DNA of 64,000 nt from Betaproteobacteria bacterium UBA2592 (GCA_002340095.1 DDKS01000033.1:1-64000), one strand, 5' to 3'; shown: positions 28,264 through 37,059, counted from the first letter of the stretch. Numbers and translations are program-made. The notes: a model not told the origin generated them from the letters alone.

Positions 28264-28584
28264 TCACAGCACCGCTTCCAGGCCCTTGCGCTCGATCAGG
28301 TTGAGTAGCTTCAGGGACGGGCCGCTAGGCTTCTTGTCGCCCACTTCCCACTTCTGCACCGTGGACACGCTGGTGTTAAGGACGGCGGCAAAGACCGCCT
28401 GGCTGAGGCGAGCCTGTTCGCGCAGCGATTTGATCCGCTGCGGCGGCATCTCGTGGACGTCGAGATGGCACAGCGCATCAAACTCACCCATGCGGCGCTT
28501 GCTGATCAGCCCGGCGCTGTGCAGCCCGCGCACAGTCTCATGCATCTCGTCCAGGATGCGGCTCTTACGTTGGGTCGTTGCCAT
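28264..28584 (-). CDS. HigA/NadS-like helix-turn-helix antitoxin
   Basis: A 106-residue Xre-type DNA-binding protein. The C-terminal half is a clear helix-turn-helix (LREQARLSQAVFAAVLNTSVSTVQKWEVGDKKPSG). It follows and overlaps the toxin gene by 20 bases, the toxin-first order typical of hig modules, and should neutralise the toxin and repress the pair. The ATG at 28584 was chosen over one seven codons earlier because it gives the usual MATTQRKS-type start. Confidence 0.82.
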   Translation of the reverse strand: MATTQRKSRILDEMHETVRGLHSAGLISKRRMGEFDALCHLDVHEMPPQRIKSLREQARLSQAVFAAVLNTSVSTVQKWEVGDKKPSGPSLKLLNLIERKGLEAVL

Positions 28585-28951
28585 TGCACACCTCCACAAT
28601 CTCACCCGCCGTCATAGCGGTTGCCAGTTGGCACTCATCGAACGCCAGGAGTTCCTTCGCCACCTCTTGGAGCATCTTCAGTTCGTCCTGGTCGATATTG
28701 GCCCGTTCGTTCTTACCAAACCCGTAGAGGAAGAACCAACGGTCCGCCAGCTTGGTGGCCACGATGGTCCGCGCTCCACCGCGCTTGCCCTGACCGGGTA
28801 GGGCGACCCGTTTTTTCACGACATGGCCGCCCAGGTCGGCGTCGATGAGCCCTTGGACCATCTCGGAAACGGCTTCGCACAGGGCATCATCGGTCAGGCC
28901 GGTCTTGCGCATCCAACGGGTGAAGGTCCGGGTCCGGAACACTCTTCTCAT
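28565..28951 (-). CDS. HigB-like (RelE/ParE superfamily) toxin
   Basis: A 128-residue protein of the HigB/DUF1044-type family, predicted to be a ribosome-dependent mRNA interferase. The pattern FRTRTFTRWMRKTGLTDDAL, KKRVALPGQGKRGGARTIVA and WFFLYGFGKNERANI is characteristic. Together with the downstream antitoxin it forms a complete type II module. It sits between the integrase remnant and a degraded transposase, a usual place for addiction modules left from mobile DNA. Confidence 0.85.
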   Translation of the reverse strand: MRRVFRTRTFTRWMRKTGLTDDALCEAVSEMVQGLIDADLGGHVVKKRVALPGQGKRGGARTIVATKLADRWFFLYGFGKNERANIDQDELKMLQEVAKELLAFDECQLATAMTAGEIVEVCNGNDPT

Positions 28952-29237
28952 TGATTAAGCATACCACTTAGTGCAATAGTTTTCCAGCACAACGTCCGCC
29001 CGTCATCACAGGCAATCCTTCTTGCACGTTAGGCAAAATGGCCGCTTCGTACAGGTGGGCACCTGCAAGCAAGCCGCCTTTCTATCGGTCTTGGAGGGCG
29101 AGTTGGAGTTTGGTGTCGGAGCCCACCACCCGTTTTCCCCAGAAGCCCGGCCCGTGCGGGCTTCGTCGTTTTCGGCAAGGCACCAGGGGCACCAAACAAG
29201 GGCAGCGCCTCGAAAGGTGCCGCTCATGTCGCTCGCT
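28952..29237. other. Gap with a terminator-like hairpin and no supported gene
   Basis: Open frames here have no ribosome site and no recognisable protein pattern. A GAAGCCCG/CGGGCTTC hairpin (29142-29164) followed by GTCGTTTT is the only clear structure. Confidence 0.55.
29142..29172 (+). terminator. Orphan rho-independent terminator
   Basis: An 8-bp perfect stem (GAAGCCCG with CGGGCTTC) and 7-base loop are followed by GTCGTTTT on the plus strand. No intact plus-strand gene precedes it, so it probably belonged to something lost. Confidence 0.6.
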
Positions 29238-29386
29238 TCACATCTTGCCCGCTGCCGGCGCCTTGATCCAACTGCGCAACCAGTTCCTTGCCACGCCCGC
29301 CCGCACCTGTCCGTCTTTCACCCGTTTGACTGCCAGTGCCTTGAATTCCAGCGTGCATGCCTGCTTCGCTATTCTCACGCTTCTGC
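29238..29386 (-). pseudogene. Degraded IS3-family transposase OrfA fragment
   Basis: The minus strand reads LEFKALAVKRVKDGQ, then AGVAR and SWIKAPAAGKM before a stop. This matches the N-terminal helix-turn-helix of IS3-type OrfA proteins (usually EFKxxAVxLVxxGQ...VARELG...LRNWxKA). Several residues of the recognition helix are missing and the N-terminus has no start, so it is a relic. No inverted repeats or OrfB were found. Confidence 0.6.
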
Positions 29387-29506
29387 CTGCAAAACAACGC
29401 CATCTCACACCCTCCCTTGGAAGACGAAATTCCGGGGGAGGCTCGGTTCCGGCCTGCACCGCGGAATGCAATGGAAACGGTCCGATGCCCCCGGTCCCGT
29501 TGTCCG

Positions 29507-30313
29507 TCAGCGGCTGCCGGGTGCCGCCACGGCTCCGGCCAGGATGCCGCCGTCCAGATTGAGTTCCGCACCGTTCATGTAGGCCACCTCGTCGGAGGCG
29601 AGCATGAGGGCGACCGCGGCGACTTCCGCAGGCTGCCCGAAGCGGCGCATCGGACAATCCTGGACAAATTCGCGCATCCTCGCTTCCCGCTCTGGGCCTT
29701 CTCCCAGCACCGGATCCCACATGGGGGTCAGGATGGCTGCCGGGTGAAGCGAATTGCAGCGGATCGGCAAACCCTGTTCGGCACAGTACAGGGCCACGGT
29801 CTTGGTGTGGTTGCGGATGGCCGCCTTCGAGGATGCATAGGCTGCCGCCGCCGGAATGCCGACCAGGCCGGAGCGCGAGGAAAGGTTGATGATCGAGCCG
29901 GCGCAGCCCGCCCGGCGCATCGCCCGGATCCCGTGCTTGCAGCCGAGGAACACGCCATCGAGGTTGGTGCGGTGCACGGCATGCCAGTCCTCCAGCGAGA
30001 CGTGCTCCGGGTCATGGGGGTGATCGGCGGTTTCGAAGCCGGTAATGCCGGCATTGTTGACCAGCACGTGCAAGGCTCCCCGCTCGTCGAGGACCCGCGC
30101 CATGGCGTGCTGCCAATCCCGTTCCTCCCGCACGTCGAGATGCAGGTAGCGGGCCTGGCTGCCGAGGCCGGCGGCCACGGGCTCACCCAGGGCATCGTTG
30201 ATGTCGGTCAGATAGACAAAGGCGCCGTTTTCGACAAAGGCCGCGGCAATGGCCGCTCCGATACCCCGGGCGGCGCCGGTCACCAAGGCAGTCTTGCCTT
30301 CCAGTCTTTTCAT
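29507..30313 (-). CDS. Short-chain dehydrogenase/reductase
   Basis: A 268-residue NAD(P)-dependent oxidoreductase. The Rossmann motif is VTGAARGIGAAIA, NNAGITG follows, and the catalytic residues are S in INLSSRSG and Y-x-x-x-K in YASSKAA. An aspartate at YLTDIND after the second strand favours NAD over NADP. The C-terminal end AYMNGAELNLDGG is standard. The substrate is unknown. It overlaps the upstream RibD-C gene by four bases (ATGA). Confidence 0.92.
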   Translation of the reverse strand: MKRLEGKTALVTGAARGIGAAIAAAFVENGAFVYLTDINDALGEPVAAGLGSQARYLHLDVREERDWQHAMARVLDERGALHVLVNNAGITGFETADHPHDPEHVSLEDWHAVHRTNLDGVFLGCKHGIRAMRRAGCAGSIINLSSRSGLVGIPAAAAYASSKAAIRNHTKTVALYCAEQGLPIRCNSLHPAAILTPMWDPVLGEGPEREARMREFVQDCPMRRFGQPAEVAAVALMLASDEVAYMNGAELNLDGGILAGAVAAPGSR

Positions 30314-30876
30314 GTTGCAGTTCCCGGTGCGTGATGCCCGGCCCCGGGCGGGTACGGGCGGTAGACGGCCTGGATCAGGCCACTGGGCAGCCGGCGGACA
30401 TCTCCGGCCTGCCATGAAGAGGGATGGCGCAGGCCGCCGAACAGGGAAATGCCTGCCCCCAGGATGACCGGCACCCATGACAGGGTCAGCTCATCGACCA
30501 GGCCGTCGGCCAGGCCCTGGCGCACCACGTCGCCCCCGTCCAGATAGACGTGCCGTGCCCCCTGCTGCCACAACCGGTGCAGCACCTCGCCGAGCGGGCC
30601 CGCCTCGGCGCTTTCACCATGCCGGGCGGCGAAGGGGCGGTGGGTCAGCACGACAACGCGCCGCTCCGGATAAGGCCAGGGGTCGAAGGAGAGCAGCTTC
30701 TCATGGGTATTGCGGCCCATGACCAGGGTATCGATGCGGTGCATCAGGCCGGCATAGCCGGTCTCCTGAATGCTGTCGGTGGCGTAGGCATCGAGCCACG
30801 CCAGGTCACCATCCGGACCGGCGATAAAGCCATCGAGGCTGAGGGCGAGGAACGCGCTGACGAGGGGACGGCCCAT
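30310..30876 (-). CDS. RibD C-terminal/dihydrofolate-reductase-like protein
   Basis: A 188-residue protein of the DHFR-fold family that includes the RibD reductase domain (YyaP/YwjB-like). The pattern SAFLALSLDGFIAGPDGDLAWLD, LVMGRNTHEKLLSFDPWPYP and HVYLDGGDVVRQGLADGLVDELTLS is typical. It probably reduces a small substrate with NADPH, but the substrate is unknown. The ATG at 30876 (MGRPLVSAFL) was chosen because an upstream extension is not family-like. It is coupled to the SDR gene. Confidence 0.85.
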   Translation of the reverse strand: MGRPLVSAFLALSLDGFIAGPDGDLAWLDAYATDSIQETGYAGLMHRIDTLVMGRNTHEKLLSFDPWPYPERRVVVLTHRPFAARHGESAEAGPLGEVLHRLWQQGARHVYLDGGDVVRQGLADGLVDELTLSWVPVILGAGISLFGGLRHPSSWQAGDVRRLPSGLIQAVYRPYPPGAGHHAPGTAT

Positions 30877-30979
30877 GTAAAATCCGCTGCCTTGATCCGG
30901 GTTCGCAAATACCGGCCAGATGTTACACAAAGCCGGGACACTCGCATCAAACAGGCACTACTTTTCCTCAGGAGCATCG

Positions 30980-31594
30980 ATGAAGGTGACGCTGACGCCC
31001 CATCAAGCCGGCTGGCGGGATGACTTCGCCCGCCATCGCGGCCTCATCGAAAAGGCACTGGCCGATCTCGGGCCGGTCGTCGAGCATATCGGCAGCACCT
31101 CGCTGGGGGACATCGCAGCCAAGCCCATCATCGACATCCTGGTCGGTCTGGAGGCGGACCTCCCGCTCGATGCCGTGGTCAACCCCATGCTCACGGCTGG
31201 CTACACCTACATCGCGAAGTTCGATGCCGGCATGCCTTACCGCCGCTTCTTTGTCGAACTGGTGCCGCTGCGGAACGCTCCCCTGCCGACGATCATCGGC
31301 GACAGGGACGAACTCGCCTTCGGCCGGGACTACAACTCGGTGACCCACATCCACGTGATGACGAAGGGAAGCTACCACTGGATACGGCACATCGCATTCC
31401 GCGACTACCTGCGCGCCCACCCGCAGATCAGGAAATCCTACGAGGCCCTCAAGCTCAGGATTGCCCAGATGGACTTCAACGACCCGCTTGAATACAACGG
31501 TCACAAGGAGTCCTTCATTGCCACACATCAGGAAAAAGCCGTGGCGTGGTTTGCGCGGCAGCACGGCATCCCCGTGCCGGAGCCTGCCGCCTGA
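30980..31594 (+). CDS. GrpB-family (UPF0157) protein
   Basis: A 204-residue member of the GrpB family, which has a nucleotidyltransferase-like fold and no firm function. It shows EHIGSTSLGDIAAKPIIDILVG near residue 35, AGYTY, and the HIHV..GSYHW block near 125-135. AGGAG lies six bases before ATG. It is divergent from the RibD-C gene, with about 100 bases between them. Confidence 0.88.
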   Translation: MKVTLTPHQAGWRDDFARHRGLIEKALADLGPVVEHIGSTSLGDIAAKPIIDILVGLEADLPLDAVVNPMLTAGYTYIAKFDAGMPYRRFFVELVPLRNAPLPTIIGDRDELAFGRDYNSVTHIHVMTKGSYHWIRHIAFRDYLRAHPQIRKSYEALKLRIAQMDFNDPLEYNGHKESFIATHQEKAVAWFARQHGIPVPEPAA

Positions 31595-31630
31595 GCCCTG
31601 CCGGTGCTGACCGGCCCCTCATGATGCAGA

Positions 31631-31653
31631 AGGGGCGGCACCCGGCCGCCCCT
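31631..31653. terminator. Shared terminator-like hairpin between grpB-like and cytochrome c' genes
   Basis: AGGGGCGGC pairs with GCCGCCCCT around ACCCG between two convergent genes. The T-tract is weak on both sides, so efficiency is uncertain. Confidence 0.55.
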
Positions 31654-31677
31654 GTTCAAGCCCAAAGAGGAAACGGA

Positions 31678-32139
31678 TCAGTCCTTGACGCGGAAATCGT
31701 CGTGGCAGGCCTTGCAGGTCCCGCCCACCTTGCCGAACTGGGCCTTGACGGCGGCGACATCACCGGTGGCCGCCACGCGGGCCAGCTCGTTGGCTTCCTT
31801 GTTGAAGGCCATGGCCAGCTTGCCGACCTCCTGCTGCTTCTGGAAGAACTCGGGTTTGACCCGGGTCTTGACGCCATTCACTTCCTTGTCGGAACCGGGC
31901 ACGTAGAGGGCGCCCATGCCGGAATTGGCGATAGCGGCAATGGTATTGGCCGCAGCAATGACCTGATCCTTGTTGTAAGTCCCTTCGAGATTGGCCTTGA
32001 TCTTGCTCATGGACCAGCCCAGGTAGGTATAGCCAGCCTGACGGGTCTTGATGGCCTCCTCGGGCTTCAGGGCTTGCTGGGCGAAGGCGACGCCGGTGAC
32101 GGCAAGCGCAGCAGCGGCAAGAGTCAGCTTTTTGATCAT
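31678..32139 (-). CDS. Cytochrome c' (periplasmic)
   Basis: A 153-residue class II c-type cytochrome with a signal peptide ending in AFA-QQ near residue 20. The haem-binding motif is CKACH near the C-terminus (C142, C145, H146), as in cytochrome c'. A helical bundle precedes it. The family binds NO and helps tolerate nitrosative stress. A GGAG ribosome site lies before ATG and a TATAAT sits about 55 bases upstream (32192-32197 on the complementary strand). Confidence 0.93.
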   Translation of the reverse strand: MIKKLTLAAAALAVTGVAFAQQALKPEEAIKTRQAGYTYLGWSMSKIKANLEGTYNKDQVIAAANTIAAIANSGMGALYVPGSDKEVNGVKTRVKPEFFQKQQEVGKLAMAFNKEANELARVAATGDVAAVKAQFGKVGGTCKACHDDFRVKD

Positions 32140-32279
32140 GATGATTTTCTCCGTTGATTGGGTAGGACATCTCCCCGCGTGGGGCCCGGCGATTATAGGT
32201 CAATAGCATGGCCGCCTGAGTGACCTAGGTCCCCCAGTAACGTTTTCTTACAAAACCACCCGCCCAGCAGGAACAGGCC

Positions 32280-32597
32280 TCAAAGCGCGAAGACGTGCTT
32301 GACCCGCAATGCCGGGGCTCCCGCCTCGATCTGCAGCAGCCGGTCGATGTTGGGGTGCTTGCCCGGGTTCAGGCGGGCATCCTCGGTATGCTCGGCGTAG
32401 ATTTCCAGGCCCTTCCTCGCCGCTTCCTGGGTGATGGAGCCGTAGGTCTGGGCCAGATGGTTGTAGACGGCCACGGATCCGGCGCTGCCCGGCTTGTTCT
32501 CGATCAGGGCCGCTTCCTTGCCCTCGGCATCCAGAAGCTGGATGGCGGCCAGGTGGGAAATACCGGGGAGTTTCTTCAGGTTTTCGGCAAACGACAT
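32280..32597 (-). CDS. DUF2322-family protein
   Basis: A 105-residue protein with the DUF2322 pattern: FAENLKKLP.I.HL..IQLLDAEG, IENKPGSAGSVAVYNHLAQ, and a terminal NIDRLLQI. Family function is unknown. It sits alone between cytochrome c' and purB on the minus strand with 60 bases to purB. The family call is from memory of the pattern. Confidence 0.75.
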   Translation of the reverse strand: MSFAENLKKLPGISHLAAIQLLDAEGKEAALIENKPGSAGSVAVYNHLAQTYGSITQEAARKGLEIYAEHTEDARLNPGKHPNIDRLLQIEAGAPALRVKHVFAL

Positions 32598-32660
32598 TTT
32601 TCCATCCTCGTGAAAAAGGCCGGTCCGCCTGGGCGGCCGGCCGGGGCGGCGTTCAGGGGC

Positions 32661-34028
32661 TCAGATGCGCCGGGCCAGTTCGGCAGCCTTGCCGGTGTAG
32701 TCCCAGGGCGTGAGCTTCAACAGTTCGGCCTTGGCGGCTTCGGGAATTTCCAGGGACTGCACGAAGGCTTGCATGCCCTCGCGGGTGACGCGGGTGCCCC
32801 GGGTCAGCTCCTTGAGCTTCTCGTAGGCGCCAGGCACGGCATAGCGGCGCATCACGGTCTGGATGGGCTCGGCCAGCAGTTCCCAGTTGGCGTTGAGGTC
32901 GTCATGCATGGCCTGAGCATTCACTTCCAGCTTGTTCAGGCCGCGCAGCAGGGAATCGTAGCCAAGCAGGGCGTAGCCGAGGCCGACCCCCATGTTGCGC
33001 AGCACGGTGGAGTCGGTCAGGTCGCGCTGCCAGCGGGAGATGGGCAGCTTCTCGGAGAGGTGCCTCAAGACAGCGTTGGCCAGGCCCAGGTTGCCTTCGG
33101 AGTTCTCGAAGTCGATGGGATTCACCTTGTGCGGCATGGTGGAAGAACCCACCTCGCCGGCCTTGACCTTCTGCTTGAAGAAGCCCAGGGAGATGTAGCC
33201 CCACACGTCGCGGTCGAGGTCGATGAGGATGGTGTTGGCGCGGGCGAAGGCATCGTACAGCTCGGCCATGGCGTCATGGGGCTCGATCTGGATGGTGTAG
33301 GGGTTGAATTCCAGGCCCAGGCTTTCCACAAAGCGCTTGGCGAAGCCTTCCCAGTCGAAGCCGGGGTAGGCGGCCAGGTGGGCGTTGTAGTTGCCCACGG
33401 CGCCGTTGATCTTGCCCAGCAGACTGACTGCGGCGATGCGGGCGCGGGCGCGGTCCAGGCGATACACCACGTTGGCCAGCTCCTTGCCCATGGTGGAAGG
33501 CGTGGCCGGCTGGCCGTGGGTGCGGCTCATCATCGGCACATCGGCCAGTTCGTGGGCCAGCTCGCGCAGTTTGGCGATCACCTTGTCCAGTCCGGGCAGC
33601 ATCACTTCGTCCCGGGCGGCCTTGAGCATCAGCGCATGGGAGAGATTGTTGATATCCTCGGAAGTGCAGGCAAAGTGAATGAATTCGGTAACCAGGGTGA
33701 CTTCGGCATTCGCCTTGGTCTTGTCCTTGATCCAGTATTCCAGAGCCTTCACGTCATGGTTGGTGGTGGCCTCGATGGCCTTCACCTCGGCCGCCTGCTC
33801 GGGGCCGAAACCGGCCACCAGGGCATCCAGCTCGGCGATGGTGGCGGCGGAGAAGGCGGGGATTTCGGTGAAATGGGGCTCGGCCGCCAGGGCCTTCAAC
33901 CATTCGATTTCCACCTGCAGGCGGCGGCGGATCAGGCCGTATTCGGAAAACTGGGGGCGCAGGGCGTCCACCTTGCCGGCGTAGCGGCCATCGAGGGGGG
34001 ACAGGGCCGTAAGGGCGTGCAGAGACAT
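32661..34028 (-). CDS. purB: Adenylosuccinate lyase
   Basis: Catalyses two fumarate eliminations in purine synthesis (SAICAR to AICAR and adenylosuccinate to AMP). The 455-residue protein carries the superfamily signature GSSTMPHKVNPIDFEN, the catalytic-histidine region SRTHGQPATPSTMGKE and the N-terminal LSPLDGRYAGKVDALRP of the E. coli-type enzyme. The ATG at 34028 matches that start. It is divergent from the glutathione transferase gene. Confidence 0.97.
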   Translation of the reverse strand: MSLHALTALSPLDGRYAGKVDALRPQFSEYGLIRRRLQVEIEWLKALAAEPHFTEIPAFSAATIAELDALVAGFGPEQAAEVKAIEATTNHDVKALEYWIKDKTKANAEVTLVTEFIHFACTSEDINNLSHALMLKAARDEVMLPGLDKVIAKLRELAHELADVPMMSRTHGQPATPSTMGKELANVVYRLDRARARIAAVSLLGKINGAVGNYNAHLAAYPGFDWEGFAKRFVESLGLEFNPYTIQIEPHDAMAELYDAFARANTILIDLDRDVWGYISLGFFKQKVKAGEVGSSTMPHKVNPIDFENSEGNLGLANAVLRHLSEKLPISRWQRDLTDSTVLRNMGVGLGYALLGYDSLLRGLNKLEVNAQAMHDDLNANWELLAEPIQTVMRRYAVPGAYEKLKELTRGTRVTREGMQAFVQSLEIPEAAKAELLKLTPWDYTGKAAELARRI

Positions 34029-34139
34029 GGAGAAGTCCTTGAAAAACAAGGGCGCGATTCTACCTGCCGCCCCCCCATGAAGCAATGCGGCAGGCGTGGC
34101 ATCCCTCCGCAAATACGGCCTCCCGGCGCGGGCTCACGC

Positions 34140-34145
34140 TATAAT
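34140..34145 (+). promoter_or_regulatory. Likely -10 box of the glutathione transferase gene
   Basis: A perfect TATAAT lies 27 bases before the ATG at 34173. The -35 region 17 bases upstream is poor (GGCCTC), so this is a weak or activator-aided promoter at best. Confidence 0.45.
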
Positions 34146-34172
34146 CGGACCTCCCCAACTCGCGAGACGTCG

Positions 34173-34781
34173 ATGAAACTGATCGGTTCGCTCACCAGCC
34201 CCTATGTGCGCAAGGTCCGCATCGTGCTGGCAGAAAAGAAAATCGAATGTGACTTCGAGATCCAGTCCCCCTGGACCGAGGATTCCGTCGTGCCGGACTA
34301 TAACCCCCTGGGCAAGATTCCCGTTCTGGTGCTCGATGACGGCACTCCCCTGTTCGACTCCCGGGTGATCGTCGAGTACATCGACAATGTCACCCCCAAC
34401 AACAAGCTTTTCCCCGCCCCCAACCGGGAACGCACCGAGGTCAAGCGCTGGGAGGCCCTGGCCGACGGCCTGCTGGATGCGGCCGTGGAGGCCCGCCACG
34501 AAAGCCAGCGGCCCGTCGCATCGCAGAGCGCGGCACACCTGCGCCGCCAGCGGGAGAAAATCATGCGCAGCCTCGCCTTCATGGCCAGGGAGCTAGGCGA
34601 ACAGCCCTACTGCATGGGCACCCCCATGACCCTGGCGGACATCGCCGTGGGCACCGCCCTGGGCTACCTGCTGTTCCGTTTTCCCGACATCGAATGGGGC
34701 CAGGCCCACCCCAACCTGGCACGGCTGCACGACAAGTTGATGCAGCGCCCCTCCTTCCAGGAAACCCTGCCCAAGGAATGA
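34173..34781 (+). CDS. Glutathione S-transferase family protein
   Basis: A 202-residue GST of the YfcF/YibF-like bacterial group. The thioredoxin-fold half reads MKLIGSLTSPYVRKVRIVLAEK, with S9 in the position of the catalytic serine/tyrosine/cysteine. NPLGKIPVLVLDDG contains the cis-proline and DSRVIVEYID the glutathione gamma-glutamyl contact. The helical C-terminal half has MTLADIAVGTALGYL. A hairpin at 34786-34803 follows. Confidence 0.92.
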   Translation: MKLIGSLTSPYVRKVRIVLAEKKIECDFEIQSPWTEDSVVPDYNPLGKIPVLVLDDGTPLFDSRVIVEYIDNVTPNNKLFPAPNRERTEVKRWEALADGLLDAAVEARHESQRPVASQSAAHLRRQREKIMRSLAFMARELGEQPYCMGTPMTLADIAVGTALGYLLFRFPDIEWGQAHPNLARLHDKLMQRPSFQETLPKE

Positions 34782-34785
34782 AGAA

Positions 34786-34803
34786 AGGGCGCCGGCGCGC
34801 CCT
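34786..34803 (+). terminator. GC-rich hairpin after the GST gene
   Basis: AGGGCGC pairs with GCGCCCT around CGGC five bases after the stop. The downstream T content (GTCTTGCCTT) is low, so it may slow or protect rather than fully terminate. Confidence 0.5.
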
Positions 34804-34836
34804 GTCTTGCCTTACCGCCCGATCGGTGCGCGGGTA

Positions 34837-35940
34837 TCAGCGGATCACCCCGCCGCCGAGGCAGACCCGGCTCTCATAAACCACCACCGACTGACCCGGC
34901 GTCAAGGCCCACTGGGGCTGGGCAAAGCGGATTTCGCAGCCATCCCGGTCCACCCGCTCGATTTCGCAAGGCGCGTCCTCGCTGCGGTAGCGGGGCTTGG
35001 CGGTGTAGACCCAGTGGGTGCGCGGCGCCTCGCCCGCCACCCAGGAAAGCTGCTCGGCCAGGAGGACATCCTGGTGCAGGGCGGGATGGTCATGCCCCTG
35101 GACCACATAGAGGATGTTCTTTTCCATGTCCTTGCCGGCCACGAACCAGGCCTCGTGATCACCACCGCCGGGCCGCCCCTTTTCCTTGAGGCCGCCGATG
35201 TGCAGCCCCTTGCGCTGGCCGATGGTGTGGTACATGAGGCCGTCGTGCTCCCCCAGCACCTTGCCATCATCGAGGCGGCGGATTTCCCCCTTCTTGGGTG
35301 GCAGGTAGCGGGAGAGAAATTCCTTGAAGGGCCGCTCACCGATGAAACAGATGCCGGTGGAATCCTTCTTGGCGGCCACGTGCAGGCCGGCCGCCTCGGC
35401 CATCTTGCGCACGTCGCGCTTGTAGAGGTGGGCCAGGGGGAACAGGGTCTTCGAGAGCTGGGCCTGGTTGAGCCGGTAAAGGAAGTAGCTCTGGTCCTTG
35501 GTGCCGTCCTCGGCCTTGAGGAGCTGGTAGCGGCCGTCGAACTCCCGCACCCCGGCATAGTGGCCGGTGGCGATGTAATCGGCACCAAGCTTCAGGGCAT
35601 GCTCCAGGAAGGCCTTGAATTTGATTTCGGAATTGCACAGCACGTCCGGGTTGGGGGTGCGGCCCGCCCGGTATTCGCGCAGGAACTCGGCGAACACCCG
35701 GTCCCGGTACTCGGCCGCGAAATTGACCACTTCCACGTCGATGCCGAGCACGTCGGCCACACTCATCACGTCGATCAGGTCCTGGCGGGACGAGCAGTAT
35801 TCCTCGGTGTCGTCGTCCTCCCAGTTCTTCATGAACATGCCGACCACGTGGTAGCCCTGCTGCTTGAGCAGGAGGGCAGCCACCGAAGAATCCACGCCTC
35901 CCGAAAGGCCCACCACCACGGTTTTTCCCTTGTCAGACAT
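34837..35940 (-). CDS. mnmA: tRNA-specific 2-thiouridylase MnmA
   Basis: Adds the sulfur at C2 of the wobble uridine of Lys, Glu and Gln tRNAs. The 367-residue protein begins with the PP-loop GLSGGVDSSVAALLL. The catalytic cysteines are in NPDVLCNSEIKF and STGICFIGERPF. The YHTIGQRKGLHIGG block is also typical. The start at 35940 overlaps the end of the upstream secreted-protein gene by eight bases. Confidence 0.97.
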   Translation of the reverse strand: MSDKGKTVVVGLSGGVDSSVAALLLKQQGYHVVGMFMKNWEDDDTEEYCSSRQDLIDVMSVADVLGIDVEVVNFAAEYRDRVFAEFLREYRAGRTPNPDVLCNSEIKFKAFLEHALKLGADYIATGHYAGVREFDGRYQLLKAEDGTKDQSYFLYRLNQAQLSKTLFPLAHLYKRDVRKMAEAAGLHVAAKKDSTGICFIGERPFKEFLSRYLPPKKGEIRRLDDGKVLGEHDGLMYHTIGQRKGLHIGGLKEKGRPGGGDHEAWFVAGKDMEKNILYVVQGHDHPALHQDVLLAEQLSWVAGEAPRTHWVYTAKPRYRSEDAPCEIERVDRDGCEIRFAQPQWALTPGQSVVVYESRVCLGGGVIR

Positions 35941-36511
35941 CCGGACCTTCTCCTTCCATCCAGGCTTCCAGCGGCAGGATGACCGCCGGTCTGCCGTTAT
36001 CCACGAACCAGCTATCCACCACGAAGCGCCGGGCCGGCCCGCCATCGGCCACCGGCACCTCCTCGATGGCGGCGGAATAATGCTGGAAGATCAGTCCCCG
36101 CACCCGCCGCACCGGCTCCAGCACCCGGTGCCAGCGCAACCCGCCCTGCTGCTCCAGCAGCCGGAGGAAACGGGTCGTGGTGGTGGAATGATCGATGCAA
36201 TCCATGCGCCCGAAGGCGCTCTCGTCAGCATAGTTGCCGCCCCTGTCCCGGCCGATGGGCGTCTGCTCCGCCGCCAGGGCGTAAAGGTCGCCCACGGCCA
36301 CCGCGAGACGGGCCCGCTCCTCCTCCGGGCTGGCCGCCTTCTCCAGGCTGAGCAGCACCCCGCGGAGGCGCCGGGCCTCGAAGGCCACCGGCCAGCGGCT
36401 GACGCAGCCGTAATTGAAGCACACCTCGACGGCCGGCAGCTCAGCGGGAGCCGCCCGGCCGGGCAGGGCCGGGAGCAGGCCCAGCAGGAGCAGGCAGGCC
36501 GTCCGGCTCAT
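35933..36511 (-). CDS. Exported protein of unknown function, possible transglutaminase-like fold
   Basis: A 192-residue protein with a signal peptide (LLLLGLLPALPGRAAP). Mature motifs are CFNYGCVSRWPV, then DCIDHSTTTTRFLRLLEQQ, HYSAAIEEVP and VVDSWFVDNG. The order Cys...His...Asp with 'VVDSWF' resembles the triad of bacterial transglutaminase-like cysteine proteinases. That is an inference from spacing, not a family match. Its ATG overlaps the Nudix gene stop by four bases and its end overlaps mnmA, so all three are probably cotranscribed. Confidence 0.6.
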   Translation of the reverse strand: MSRTACLLLLGLLPALPGRAAPAELPAVEVCFNYGCVSRWPVAFEARRLRGVLLSLEKAASPEEERARLAVAVGDLYALAAEQTPIGRDRGGNYADESAFGRMDCIDHSTTTTRFLRLLEQQGGLRWHRVLEPVRRVRGLIFQHYSAAIEEVPVADGGPARRFVVDSWFVDNGRPAVILPLEAWMEGEGPDV

Positions 36512-36975
36512 CCGTAATGGGTGATGGCATCGAGGGGCAGGCGCCGGCCCGCCAGGCAATCCTCGACGCAGCGCAGGACCAGGGGGCTGCGGTGCCGTTC
36601 CGCCGTGGCCCGCGCTTCTTCGAGGCTCAGCCAGCGGGGGCCGAGGATGCCGGCATCGAGGGGCCTGTCCGGGTCGTGGCCGCGCAGCTCGCCGACGAAG
36701 GCAAACCGCAGGTAGGTGACATCCCCCTCGGGCCGGGACCACTGGTAGATGCCCAGCAGGTGCTGGGGATGGAAGTGGTAGCCGGTTTCCTCCAGGCACT
36801 CGCGCACCACCGCCTGGAGCAGGGATTCCCCCTCCTCCAGGTGCCCGGCAGGCTGATTGAAGCGGAGCCCCTCGGCGGTCTCCTCCTCCACCAGGAGGAA
36901 TTTTCCATCCCGCTGCACCACGGCAGCGACGGTGACGTGCGGCTTCCAGACGTGTTCGGACATGAGCGGGTCCAT
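36508..36975 (-). CDS. Nudix hydrolase (NudJ-like)
   Basis: A 155-residue Nudix pyrophosphatase. The Nudix box GHLEEGESLLQAVVRECLEETGY fits GX5EX7REUXEEXGU exactly. The N-terminal HVTVAAVVQRDGKFLLVEEET and AGHLE context match the NudJ (YmfB) group, which hydrolyses HMP-pyrophosphate and nucleotide di/triphosphates. NudJ genes often precede mnmA in proteobacteria, as here with one gene between. The start could also be the ATG at codon 5. Confidence 0.9.
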   Translation of the reverse strand: MDPLMSEHVWKPHVTVAAVVQRDGKFLLVEEETAEGLRFNQPAGHLEEGESLLQAVVRECLEETGYHFHPQHLLGIYQWSRPEGDVTYLRFAFVGELRGHDPDRPLDAGILGPRWLSLEEARATAERHRSPLVLRCVEDCLAGRRLPLDAITHYG

Positions 36976-37059
36976 CGGGCAAAGGCATTATTCTAACGGA
37001 CGAAATCCGCTAGAATGGCGAGCTTTGACGCAGCTGGATAAGAGAAGGAGACTGGCACC

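Noticed and set aside
29006..29227. 73-residue cysteine-containing minus-strand ORF
   Set aside because: It runs through a terminator hairpin, lacks a ribosome site and matches nothing; probably chance.
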